A DNA stretch of 42,835 bases, from positions 1 to 42,835 of IMG/VR virus record IMGVR_UViG_3300042549_004752. One strand, given 5' to 3'. This document shows, one piece after another, positions 1 to 6,421 of this stretch. The stretch's first letter is position 1, and every line of letters starts with the position of its first letter. Source of the DNA: a virus. The notes under the pieces are model-generated. The model saw only the letters and a program-made list of their open reading frames with translations, ran no database searches and was not told the DNA's origin. The translations under genes were made by a program, and so were the position numbers.

Positions 1-1
1 T

Positions 2-943
2 ACAGAAGGCGCTCGCACAGGCTTTACAGTAACTAACGCAGCTACAGGAACCGCTGTAACAGGCGCTACAGCAGTTGCAAAGGTTGTTATTGGCTCAACA
101 CCAGGTGTTGGCGCAGACTACGCTTGGGCAGTCACAACAGCTGTAACAGGGGAACGTCTAAACGCGGCACTTGATAACCACGTAATTGCAGAAGCTGAAT
201 GGAATAACTACCCATCATTTACACCAGGCGCAGGTAACTACAAGGTTACAGCTGCCACAGGTAACGGAACAACTGTTACCTACACGTCACAGAATGATCT
301 TGCTCCAGGGGACGTTGTAAACATTACAGGCCTAACAGCCTCAGCTTACAACCTATCAGCAGCAACAGTTGCTACAGCTAACGCGCTTAGCTTCACAATA
401 ACTGACGCAGCTAACGCTGGTGAAATTACAGGACAGTGGTACGGAAAAGTTGAATCAACAACAGCCCTTACAGCAGCTGATGGCGCTGGAATTGAGTACA
501 TCGTAGTACCTTCAGTACTTGGAGATACAACAGCAGTAGCCCTTGATAAGCTTAAGGATGCTGGTTACGAGACAGCTTCAATTACTACAGCTTCAGCAGC
601 ATCTAACGTCGGTAAAACTATTACAGCAGCAGCCCGTACAGCAGGTTCAGCAGTTATCTCACTTACTTGTGCAAGCCACGGCTTTGTTGCAGGTAACAAG
701 GTAACAGTTTCTGACATCTCTGGTGGCGATGGCGTAAATGGTGCTTGGACAGTTCTTGCTGTTACAAGCGCAAACGTATTCACAGTAACTGGAACAGCCA
801 CAACAGTTCAGGCTCTAACAAGTCTTGCTGGTGTTGTTTCTGGTGTTGCTGGAACAATCAAGACTCAGTCAGTTGCAGCTGGAACAGCTTCAGTGCTTTC
901 AACAGCTACAATCACAATCACACCGTTCGCAACAGCTTCATAA
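2..943 (+). CDS. Beta-rich virion protein, 3' fragment, with split PASTA-like domain
   Basis: This frame is open from the window edge to a TAA at 941-943 (313 codons); the 5' end lies outside. The protein is rich in Thr, Ala, Val and Gly, typical of phage tail or surface proteins. Two beta-modules with a GD/GNxVxVxxI...FTV pattern lie at about nt 247-432 and 640-800. A PASTA-like first half (VVPSVLGDTTAVALDKLK, from about nt 500) is followed by one beta-module. A PASTA-like ending (GTIKTQSVAAG near nt 850) then comes before the stop, as if a module had been inserted into one PASTA domain. PASTA domains bind peptidoglycan or muropeptides in bacterial proteins; a cell-wall binding role here is inference. 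The same beta-module occurs in the baseplate genes at 38569 and 40263. A strong hairpin terminator follows. Confidence 0.7.
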   Translation, partial: TEGARTGFTVTNAATGTAVTGATAVAKVVIGSTPGVGADYAWAVTTAVTGERLNAALDNHVIAEAEWNNYPSFTPGAGNYKVTAATGNGTTVTYTSQNDLAPGDVVNITGLTASAYNLSAATVATANALSFTITDAANAGEITGQWYGKVESTTALTAADGAGIEYIVVPSVLGDTTAVALDKLKDAGYETASITTASAASNVGKTITAAARTAGSAVISLTCASHGFVAGNKVTVSDISGGDGVNGAWTVLAVTSANVFTVTGTATTVQALTSLAGVVSGVAGTIKTQSVAAGTASVLSTATITITPFATAS

Positions 944-960
944 TCTCAACACAAACAGAA

Positions 961-990
961 AGCCCCCTGCGTATAGCAGGGGGCTTTTTG
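961..990. terminator. Bidirectional intrinsic terminator between convergent genes
   Basis: A perfect 10-bp stem (961-970 with 976-985) with a 5-nt loop is followed on the plus strand by TTTTTG and preceded by AAA on the other side. It lies between the plus-strand virion gene ending at 943 and the minus-strand endolysin ending at 1001, so it can serve both. Confidence 0.85.
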
Positions 991-1000
991 CTTTATATTT

Positions 1001-1513
1001 TTAGTTCTTTGGGAATTGTTTTAGAAAACTCTCATATCTAGCTCCATTTGTTTGATCTGGATATATTTTCCAGGAAGACCAATCTTTTCCACCGTTAGTC
1101 ATATGAAACGCTATCTCAGCGTTTGTAACTGGGTCAAAGAGGTCTACGTTAGACTCTAGGTTGAACTTATCCCGTCGGGCGTTCCCTAGGGTTCCAATCA
1201 TATTAATTTGAAAGACTCCGTATGAGTTGTCACCAGTGCCACTATTTCCGTTATGCGCTAATGGACGACCATTTGATTCTTTCATAGCAACTGCCCAAGC
1301 GGTCTTGAGAGCGTTTCCCTCAAAACCAACCGCTTTTAATAAATCCTTTAATTCTGCTTTGGTAAGAACCTTAGCTTCTTTAAATGAATCTAACGGGCTC
1401 ACAACTGTAACTACTTCTTCTTGAACTACTGGCTCCGCCATTGCTGGTGGGCAGTTTCCCAAAAAGATAAAAACAGTTGCTACTACTGCTGTACGTTTTC
1501 TGATATTAAGCAT
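1001..1513 (-). CDS. Secreted lysozyme-like endolysin
   Basis: This 170-aa protein is the predicted cell-wall hydrolase of the lysis system. Residues 1-26 form a signal peptide (KR near the N-terminus, hydrophobic AVVATVFIFLG, then AMA before EP), so it may be exported by Sec rather than depend only on a holin. Residues about 48-150 form a lysozyme/SLT-like domain with the candidate catalytic Glu79 in MKESNG and the motifs GTGDNSYGVFQINMIG. The ATG has a GAGGAG ribosome site about 8 nt upstream. The domain closely matches the one inside the tape measure protein (34438-34770). It is the only minus-strand gene in the window and has its own promoter and a leader hairpin. Whether it is a muramidase or a lytic transglycosylase cannot be decided by eye. 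Confidence 0.85.
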   Translation of the reverse strand: MLNIRKRTAVVATVFIFLGNCPPAMAEPVVQEEVVTVVSPLDSFKEAKVLTKAELKDLLKAVGFEGNALKTAWAVAMKESNGRPLAHNGNSGTGDNSYGVFQINMIGTLGNARRDKFNLESNVDLFDPVTNAEIAFHMTNGGKDWSSWKIYPDQTNGARYESFLKQFPKN

Positions 1514-1535
1514 TGCTGCTCCTCTCAGTAGGCAA

Positions 1536-1556
1536 AAGCCGCCTTGTGGGCGGCTT
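1536..1556 (-). terminator. Terminator-like hairpin in the endolysin leader
   Basis: Read on the minus strand, an 8-bp GC-rich stem with a 5-nt loop ends in TTTTGCC. It lies between the proposed promoter (1568-1598) and the ribosome site of the endolysin. It may be an attenuator, a 5' stabilising hairpin, or a block on antisense transcription. Confidence 0.5.
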
Positions 1557-1567
1557 CGTCATGAACA

Positions 1568-1598
1568 ACCATAACACAGGCGTTACAAAACGTGTCAA
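1568..1598 (-). promoter_or_regulatory. Predicted sigma70-type promoter for the endolysin
   Basis: On the minus strand a perfect TTGACA -35 box (1593-1598) and a TATGGT -10 box (1568-1573) preceded by TGT (extended -10) are separated by 19 bp. Transcription would start near 1561 and run into the leader hairpin at 1556-1536. The 19-bp spacer is long, but the extended -10 compensates. Confidence 0.5.
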
Positions 1599-1653
1599 GA
1601 CAAACTAAGGGTTAAATAATAAATTTAATTTAATATGACAAATCTAATAGTAA

Positions 1654-1965
1654 ATGCGTATATTGTATACCTCGGGGTTTACTACGGATAACACTATCGC
1701 GCTTGTATCTAATGTCTACACGATTGGCAAAACATTGACAGTATCAGACTGGGCAGCGCTTATTTCAGTTATAGTGGCCGTAGGCGGAACCACAGCTATT
1801 GGGATTAAGTGGACGATTAAACATTATCTTGCAGAACTAAAACCTAATGGCGGGTCTTCTATGCACGACGCGATTAACAAAATTGGCCTCGACATAACCG
1901 AAGTTAGAGTATCATTAGCAAGACTTGAGGGTCGATTTGACCAACATGTAGAAGAAGGCGAGTAG
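1654..1965 (+). CDS. Small membrane protein with cytoplasmic helix, lysis-associated
   Basis: This 103-aa protein has one clear membrane segment (about residues 33-55, WAALISVIVAVGGTTAIGIKW). An ELKPNGGSSM motif follows, then a charged helix (about 70-100) likely to form a coiled coil. Membrane-segment proteins with a PNGGSS(M/L)xDA motif are common beside holin and lysin genes in actinobacterial phages (established knowledge, recalled). It ends 1 nt before the holin-like gene, so the two are probably translated together. The start is uncertain: no ribosome site precedes ATG 1654, and a leaderless or internal start is possible. The exact role (second holin or holin regulator) is inferred from position. 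Confidence 0.65.
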   Translation: MRILYTSGFTTDNTIALVSNVYTIGKTLTVSDWAALISVIVAVGGTTAIGIKWTIKHYLAELKPNGGSSMHDAINKIGLDITEVRVSLARLEGRFDQHVEEGE

Positions 1966-1966
1966 C

Positions 1967-2257
1967 ATGAATAAAGCAATGATTGAATCCTACGTACGTA
2001 ACCTAGCAGGTCAGGTTATCGGCGCAGTTATGATTGTTATGCAGACAAGCGGAGCAGCAACACCTCTAGAGTTTGGTTCAAGCGAGTGGTTATTAGTCGC
2101 TAACGCTCTATGGGCGTCTCTAGTACCAGTAGCACTTCGCTACTTTAACAAGCTAGATCCAGCATTTGGACGAGTTGCAAACATTGGCCTTTCAGAGCTC
2201 ACAGGAGTTCTAAGCCGAGCTTCAGCCAAAAAACCAGCAAAAAAGAAATCTAAGTAA
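1967..2257 (+). CDS. Holin-like protein (r1t-type)
   Basis: This 96-aa protein has two hydrophobic segments (about residues 13-28 and 40-58) and a very basic C-terminus (KKPAKKKSK). The pattern ALWASLVPVALRYFNKLDPAFGR resembles the phage r1t-type holin family of Gram-positive phages. A holin would form membrane lesions that time lysis and let the endolysin reach the wall. The gene starts 1 nt after the preceding membrane-protein gene, is followed by a strong terminator, and faces away from the endolysin. The family assignment is by pattern only. Confidence 0.7.
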   Translation: MNKAMIESYVRNLAGQVIGAVMIVMQTSGAATPLEFGSSEWLLVANALWASLVPVALRYFNKLDPAFGRVANIGLSELTGVLSRASAKKPAKKKSK

Positions 2258-2267
2258 GTTCAGCAAG

Positions 2268-2292
2268 GGGGCGGAGATTTTCCGCCCCTTTT
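2268..2292 (+). terminator. Intrinsic terminator after the holin gene
   Basis: An 8-bp GC-rich stem (2268-2275 with 2281-2288), a 5-nt loop and a TTTT run lie 10 nt after the holin-like stop codon. Confidence 0.85.
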
Positions 2293-2296
2293 GCTG

Positions 2297-2302
2297 TACA
2301 CT
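2297..2302 (+). promoter_or_regulatory. -10-like box just upstream of a start codon (possible leaderless mRNA)
   Basis: TACACT lies 6 nt before ATG 2309, directly after a terminator, and there is no Shine-Dalgarno sequence. Transcription starting about 7 nt downstream of the box would give a leaderless mRNA. No convincing -35 box is visible. Confidence 0.35.
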
Positions 2303-2308
2303 TTTTAT

Positions 2309-2494
2309 ATGACTTGTTATAACTGTACTAACCCAGCTCTTTATTATGTAAACGACCCCACCGAATCTCCTGCGGCTTATTGCAACACGTGCTTGCCACC
2401 ATGGCTTAAAGTACGAGCAGACGAAGGTCACTTCCCTCTTCCAGTTGAAAAAAAATCATCGAAGAAGGCGTCTGATAAAGATGAGGATAAGTAA
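2309..2494 (+). CDS. Small zinc-ribbon-like protein
   Basis: This 61-aa protein has two CxxC pairs (CYNC near residue 3 and CNTC near residue 30), a spacing that fits a single zinc-binding ribbon. Its C-terminus is highly charged. ATG 2309 was chosen over an upstream TTG that falls inside the terminator tail. The end overlaps the next gene by 14 nt. The function is unknown; a small virion or DNA-associated zinc protein is possible. Confidence 0.6.
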   Translation: MTCYNCTNPALYYVNDPTESPAAYCNTCLPPWLKVRADEGHFPLPVEKKSSKKASDKDEDK

Positions 2495-2744
2495 GAAGCA
2501 AGCTGTTCAAGTTCATCCTGTTCCGCAAAGAGCAATGGACCCAAAAGGGCCATTCCCACGAGAACTATTTGATGAACCAGAAATAGTTTATAATTATGAA
2601 TCCGAGTACGCAGAGGACGGAGCTAACTTCCCGCTCGGCGCTACTGCTCAAAATGAGTTTAAACCACCTAAATATTTACGTTGTGCGCTTTGTTTAGCTA
2701 GAGTTATAGAAACAGAAACCGAGAATCATACCTGCGAGGATTGA
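2481..2744 (+). CDS. Hypothetical protein with C-terminal Cys/His motif
   Basis: This 87-aa protein starts at the ATG inside the end of the preceding zinc-ribbon gene (14-nt overlap). The acidic, proline-containing middle is followed by CALC...HTC near the C-terminus, a possible half zinc site. It overlaps the next ATG by one base, so it sits in a tightly coupled small-gene operon. No family is recognised. Confidence 0.55.
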   Translation: MRISKKQAVQVHPVPQRAMDPKGPFPRELFDEPEIVYNYESEYAEDGANFPLGATAQNEFKPPKYLRCALCLARVIETETENHTCED

Positions 2745-3286
2745 TGGCTAAAAAAGATCTTAAAGCAATAATGAACCAACGCCTTGCGGAAGCTGAGGCA
2801 GCTTTAAAACAGTCTAGTGAACGTAATCTAAATACTTTTAAAAGAAACACCTCTGATAACGATCCTGCAGCTCAGTCGTCGTCAAACCAGATAGATAAAA
2901 ACTGGTCAGTATCTATACCTAATGACGTTACAAATGTGGGCACAGAGGTGTACACCGCGCCCACAGCTAACCCTAAGCGTCCTAGAGCGTACACTGTGGG
3001 GTACAACAACAACACAAACACTATAGTAATTGTTATGCGCAGCGGTAAATGGTGGCAGTACAACGATGTGCCAGTTAATATCTGGCTAGGCCTTAAAAAT
3101 AGCGCATCAACTAATGACTATTTACCTATTATTGAGAACGCTTGTTCGTCTCATCACGAGGCTGACCTGGACGCTTTATCTGCGGGAACTAAAGAGCGCT
3201 TCAGTCATTCAGCGGCTACGGCTAGCCGCATACAACAAGGTGACCCTTACACACTTGACGAGACGTTGTTTGGCACAAAGGAGTAA
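2744..3286 (+). CDS. KTSC-like domain protein
   Basis: This 180-aa protein has an N-terminal charged helix (residues 1-35) and a polar linker. A domain at about 85-130 reads YTVGYNNNTNTIVIVMRSGKWWQYNDVP followed by IWLGLKNSAS. This fits the KTSC fold (beta-strands with aromatic residues, then VPxxIWxxLxxAxS), known from lysyl-tRNA synthetase C-termini and many phage proteins, where its role is unclear. ATG 2744 was preferred to the TTG 3 nt earlier. The start overlaps the previous stop. Confidence 0.6.
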   Translation: MAKKDLKAIMNQRLAEAEAALKQSSERNLNTFKRNTSDNDPAAQSSSNQIDKNWSVSIPNDVTNVGTEVYTAPTANPKRPRAYTVGYNNNTNTIVIVMRSGKWWQYNDVPVNIWLGLKNSASTNDYLPIIENACSSHHEADLDALSAGTKERFSHSAATASRIQQGDPYTLDETLFGTKE

Positions 3287-3288
3287 AT

Positions 3289-3579
3289 TTGAAATCATAC
3301 GGGCCCCTATACGTTGGAAAACTACGCTACTGGCATAAAAAAGTGCTACCTATTTTTGAAATAGGAACTACCCAAGAAACTGAAATGCCCTACAGAAAAG
3401 GTAAGTGCTTGGTGATGCGGGCTCCATTTACAGAACCAGGTTTTTATTTAGGCCTGTGGGTCGAGCGCCCTCAAATTGGCTGGGAAGATGAAGATAAGAT
3501 TGATAAGATACTATCTGACGCTATGAAAGCTAGAATTGCTTGGAAGCCAGAGGATGGATTATTTGATGAATCTTTTTAA
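3289..3579 (+). CDS. Hypothetical protein, TTG start
   Basis: This 96-aa protein starts at a TTG preceded by AAAGGAG at ideal spacing, 2 nt after the previous stop. It is rich in aromatic residues and has an acidic C-terminal third (GWEDEDKIDKILSD). No family is recognised. It belongs to the small-gene run before the terminase and its end overlaps the following gene by 14 nt. Confidence 0.55.
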   Translation: MKSYGPLYVGKLRYWHKKVLPIFEIGTTQETEMPYRKGKCLVMRAPFTEPGFYLGLWVERPQIGWEDEDKIDKILSDAMKARIAWKPEDGLFDESF

Positions 3580-3811
3580 AAAGAAAGAACCTTGGTTAAA
3601 GCCGTTTTCTGAAAAGGTTTCTAATAGAGTATCTAAGATCCCTACCGCAGAGCTTGAGCAGTGGGTTGATCAATCATTGTATGAGATCGGCCGTTGCATG
3701 ACCGCTTACTCAAAACAAAGAGAGCCTATGTTCTTAAATGAGGCTTTATTAGGGGCGGAAGCCTTGCATGCGGTTATAGATGAGTTAAACCGCCGAACAA
3801 CCCGCCATTAA
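3566..3811 (+). CDS. Small helical protein upstream of terminase
   Basis: This 81-aa, mostly helical protein contains the phrases ELEQWVDQSLYEIGR and GAEALHAVIDELNRR. ATG 3566 was chosen because GAGGA lies about 10 nt upstream; an in-frame ATG at 3554 is possible. Small helical proteins are common just before terminase genes in actinophages. It could be a small-terminase substitute, but no helix-turn-helix is visible and I do not claim it. Confidence 0.5.
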   Translation: MNLFKKKEPWLKPFSEKVSNRVSKIPTAELEQWVDQSLYEIGRCMTAYSKQREPMFLNEALLGAEALHAVIDELNRRTTRH

Positions 3812-3882
3812 ATCAATTTGTCGACAATTGTGCTAAGCTTCTCTTGCCTCTCTTCTCTCCCCCGTGATGGCAATCAAAAAGT

Positions 3883-3908
3883 CCTGGGTTTAAACGCCCA
3901 GGCTTTTT
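3883..3908 (+). terminator. Intrinsic terminator before the terminase gene
   Basis: A 6-bp stem (3883-3888 with 3897-3902) is followed by CTTTTTG. It separates the small-gene operon from the terminase and packaging operon. Confidence 0.7.
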
Positions 3909-3933
3909 GTTTTCACCTAGACTAGGGAACACA

Positions 3934-5505
3934 ATGGACACAGCAATGGATGAAGAAGAGTTTTTTCCTGATGAAGAAGAAGACCTTGCGCCCGAAGAAG
4001 AAATTGAAGAGCTTGATGAGCTCTCAAAAGAATTTGTTAACAAACTTGTAGATCGTTGTATCCAGTTTCAAACTGCGCTTGTAGGCCATGAGCTACACCC
4101 TTATCAAATGCCTCTAGCCCGCAGAGTTATTGAGTCTGTAATCATTAACGATGGTGAAGAAATTACCGCGCTTGCCGCACGTCAGTCAGGCAAGTCAGAA
4201 ACCATTGCCAACACAGTAGCCGCGCTAATGGTGCTACTCCCACGTTTAGCAAAGATGTACCCAGACCTATTAGGCAAGTTTGCTAATGGTGTGTGGATCG
4301 GTATGTTTGCTCCTGTTGAGGGTCAGGTAGAAACACTATTTGGTCGTACAGTAAACCGTCTTACATCAGAGCGCGCACTAGAGATCTTGGGTGATCCTGA
4401 AATTGACGACTCCCTAGGAAAAGTTCCAGGCGTTACACGGCAGATTAAACTTAAGAACTCTGGCTCATCTCTAATGATGATGACAGCTAACCCTCGCGCA
4501 AAGATTGAATCTAAATCTTTCCACCTTATCGTTATTGATGAGTGTCAAGAGGCGGATGACTTTGTAGTGTCAAAGTCCATCTCCCCAATGCTTGCGTACT
4601 ACTCAGGAACCATGGTTAAAACGGGTACCCCGACTACGCACAAGAATAATTTTTATCGTTCTATTCAGTTAAACAAACGTAGACAGACAGGCGCACGTTC
4701 TAAACAGAACCACTTTGAGTGGGACTGGCGAGATGTAGCTAAGGTTAACGAGAACTACGGTAAGTTTATTAAAAAAGAAATGCTTCGTGTAGGGGAGGAT
4801 TCCGATGAGTTCCAGATGTCGTACTCATGCAAATGGTTGTTGGAGCGCGGAATGTTCGTTACATCAACTATTATGGACGAGCTCGGCGACACCTCCCAAG
4901 AAACTGTTAAAGCCTGGCACCGAACACCTGTCGTTGTTGGAATCGACCCCGCACGAAAACTTGACTCAACTGTAGTTACTGTTGTGTGGGTAGATTGGGA
5001 TCGCCCAGATGAGTTTGGTTACTTTGACCACCGCGTTCTTAATTGGTTAGAGATCCAAGGTGACGATTGGGAAGATCAATATTTTCAAATTGTTCAGTTC
5101 TTAAGTAGTTACGATGTGCTAGGTGTTGGCGTAGACGCTAACGGTGTTGGTGACGCAGTAGCTCAACGACTTAAACTGCTTTTACCAAAATCTGAGGTTT
5201 ATTCAATTGGCAGTAGCCAACCCGAACAGTCAAAGCGGTGGAAGCACCTTAAGGCACTTATTGACCGACGTATGGTTGGGTGGCCTGCTCACGCAAAAAC
5301 TCGCCGCCTACGTACCTGGAAGCGGTTCTACCAGCAGATGACAGATCTAGAGACTAAGTTCCAGGGCCCTAATTTTTTAGCCAAAGCACCAGACGAAGCA
5401 CATGCTCATGATGACTACGCCGACTCTTTAGCTATTGCTGTGGCCTTAACCATGGATTTAACTATGCCATCAGTTGAGGTTTCGAGTTCACCGTTTTATA
5501 GATAG
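3934..5505 (+). CDS. terL: Terminase large subunit
   Basis: This 523-aa motor packages DNA into the prohead and cuts concatemers. The N-terminal ATPase shows a Walker A-like AARQSGKSET (about residues 82-91) and Walker B IVIDECQ with Asp202-Glu203. The C-terminal RNase-H-like nuclease shows GIDPARK (Asp338), GVDANG (Asp401) and HDDYADS (Asp493/494, Asp497). The first 35 residues are extremely acidic. ATG 3934 has TAGGG about 8 nt upstream; an upstream TTG in the terminator tail was rejected. No recognisable small subunit lies nearby. Confidence 0.93.
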   Translation: MDTAMDEEEFFPDEEEDLAPEEEIEELDELSKEFVNKLVDRCIQFQTALVGHELHPYQMPLARRVIESVIINDGEEITALAARQSGKSETIANTVAALMVLLPRLAKMYPDLLGKFANGVWIGMFAPVEGQVETLFGRTVNRLTSERALEILGDPEIDDSLGKVPGVTRQIKLKNSGSSLMMMTANPRAKIESKSFHLIVIDECQEADDFVVSKSISPMLAYYSGTMVKTGTPTTHKNNFYRSIQLNKRRQTGARSKQNHFEWDWRDVAKVNENYGKFIKKEMLRVGEDSDEFQMSYSCKWLLERGMFVTSTIMDELGDTSQETVKAWHRTPVVVGIDPARKLDSTVVTVVWVDWDRPDEFGYFDHRVLNWLEIQGDDWEDQYFQIVQFLSSYDVLGVGVDANGVGDAVAQRLKLLLPKSEVYSIGSSQPEQSKRWKHLKALIDRRMVGWPAHAKTRRLRTWKRFYQQMTDLETKFQGPNFLAKAPDEAHAHDDYADSLAIAVALTMDLTMPSVEVSSSPFYR

Positions 5506-5583
5506 TTATGACTTTAGCCTGATTTTGTCTTACTTACGTAGCACACTATTGACTGAGGTCCTCAAACCAATTTAGGAGTTTAT

Positions 5584-5982
5584 ATGTCAATCGCACCAGC
5601 CCCTCGCTTCCCTGAGAAGCACAGCCCTACATACGACCGTAAGATGGCAGGCGCTGTCCCAGGACAACGCGGCCCACTACGCTTTGAAGAAGGTATCGCG
5701 ACTGATACCGATGTTCCACAATCTTTTACAACAGGCGCAATGCACGGATATATGCCTGCACCTGGCCGTCCAAACCGTAATGCAAACGTATTTGAAAAGC
5801 TTCCAGAAGAAACAATGCGCGAGCGCGCACACGTTGGTTCTGCAGCTTGGGTAGAAGCTCCAAGCAGCTTAAATGATTTTTCTGCTGGCGCATTTGCTGA
5901 CCATGGCGATAACCGTTTTGAAGAGGTATTCCGTAATGGCGCTCATCAACAGGCTCTTAATCCTGCTGTAGTTCAAGACTAA
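5584..5982 (+). CDS. Hypothetical packaging or head-region protein
   Basis: This 132-aa protein is rich in Pro, Ala and Gly, has little predicted hydrophobic core and looks partly disordered. AGGAG lies 9 nt before the ATG. It sits between terminase and portal with another small gene. No family is recognised. A long hairpin without a U-tract follows it. A structural or assembly role is inferred from position only. Confidence 0.6.
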   Translation: MSIAPAPRFPEKHSPTYDRKMAGAVPGQRGPLRFEEGIATDTDVPQSFTTGAMHGYMPAPGRPNRNANVFEKLPEETMRERAHVGSAAWVEAPSSLNDFSAGAFADHGDNRFEEVFRNGAHQQALNPAVVQD

Positions 5983-5997
5983 TAAATTAAATAGCAA

Positions 5998-6036
5998 GCC
6001 GTTCCCCCTGCCCCTTACGTGGCGGCAGGGGGCGGC
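5998..6036 (+). other. Long GC-rich hairpin without U-tract
   Basis: A 9-bp perfect stem (6004-6012 with 6024-6032) is extended by a further 4 bp (5998-6001 with 6033-6036) across a 2-nt bulge. No T-run follows. It may be an RNA-processing or stability element, or a weak terminator, before the gene at 6058. Confidence 0.55.
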
Positions 6037-6057
6037 TACCTATCTAAAGGATTATAA

Positions 6058-6363
6058 ATGGCACTCATCTCAGGTAGAGAAGCAAAAGAAACCCCAACGC
6101 AGGTTGCTGCTAACCCTAAACTTTGGAACATGATTACTGCTCAAGCAGGGGCAAAGTTTTCTAAAAACTCTCCCGCTCGCGGCCACTGGATTCATGCTAA
6201 ATACAACCAAATGGGCGGTCAATACGTTAAATCTAAGAAAGATATAGACCCTAGGTTTCGTGACTACGCCCAAGAAAAACGTGACAAAGAAGAAGAGCAA
6301 AAGAAAAAGAAAATAACCAAGAAGGTCGGGCAAGGCAACATCCGAGGCGAACGCTTCATATAA
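6058..6363 (+). CDS. Small basic protein upstream of portal
   Basis: This 101-aa protein has a basic, Lys-rich C-terminal half (KRDKEEEQKKKKITKKVG), suggesting a charged helix or nucleic acid contact. It contains RGHWIHAKYNQMGGQYV in the middle. AAAGG is present upstream. No family is recognised. It probably belongs to the head/packaging operon. Confidence 0.6.
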   Translation: MALISGREAKETPTQVAANPKLWNMITAQAGAKFSKNSPARGHWIHAKYNQMGGQYVKSKKDIDPRFRDYAQEKRDKEEEQKKKKITKKVGQGNIRGERFI

Positions 6364-6365
6364 GC

Positions 6366-6389
6366 TGTCGATATGTTAATATATCGACA
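6366..6389. promoter_or_regulatory. 24-bp perfect AT-rich palindrome upstream of portal
   Basis: TGTCGATAT and its exact reverse complement are separated by 6 nt. The following bases (TTGAGTTTTA) are T-rich but not a clean U-tract. It may be a weak terminator or a protein-binding operator, just before the portal ribosome site. Confidence 0.45.
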
Positions 6390-6421
6390 TTGAGTTTTAC
6401 TTATTTTGAAAGAGGTGATTG

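Noticed and set aside
745-1041. Plus-strand ORF overlapping the first gene and the terminator
   Set aside because: It runs through the terminator hairpin, is unlike any protein family and opposes the real reading frame.
1635-1691. 18-codon plus-strand ORF just before the membrane protein gene, possible leader peptide
   Set aside because: It has no ribosome site and no attenuator hairpin, and lies in an AT-rich stretch where short ORFs are expected by chance.
2222-3063. Minus-strand ORFs at 2222-2431 and 2872-3063
   Set aside because: They are antisense to well-supported genes with ribosome sites and overlapping starts; no motif supports them.
5506-5583. TTGACT at about 5550 as a promoter before the gene at 5584
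   Set aside because: No acceptable -10 box at normal spacing; nothing else is visible in this short gap.
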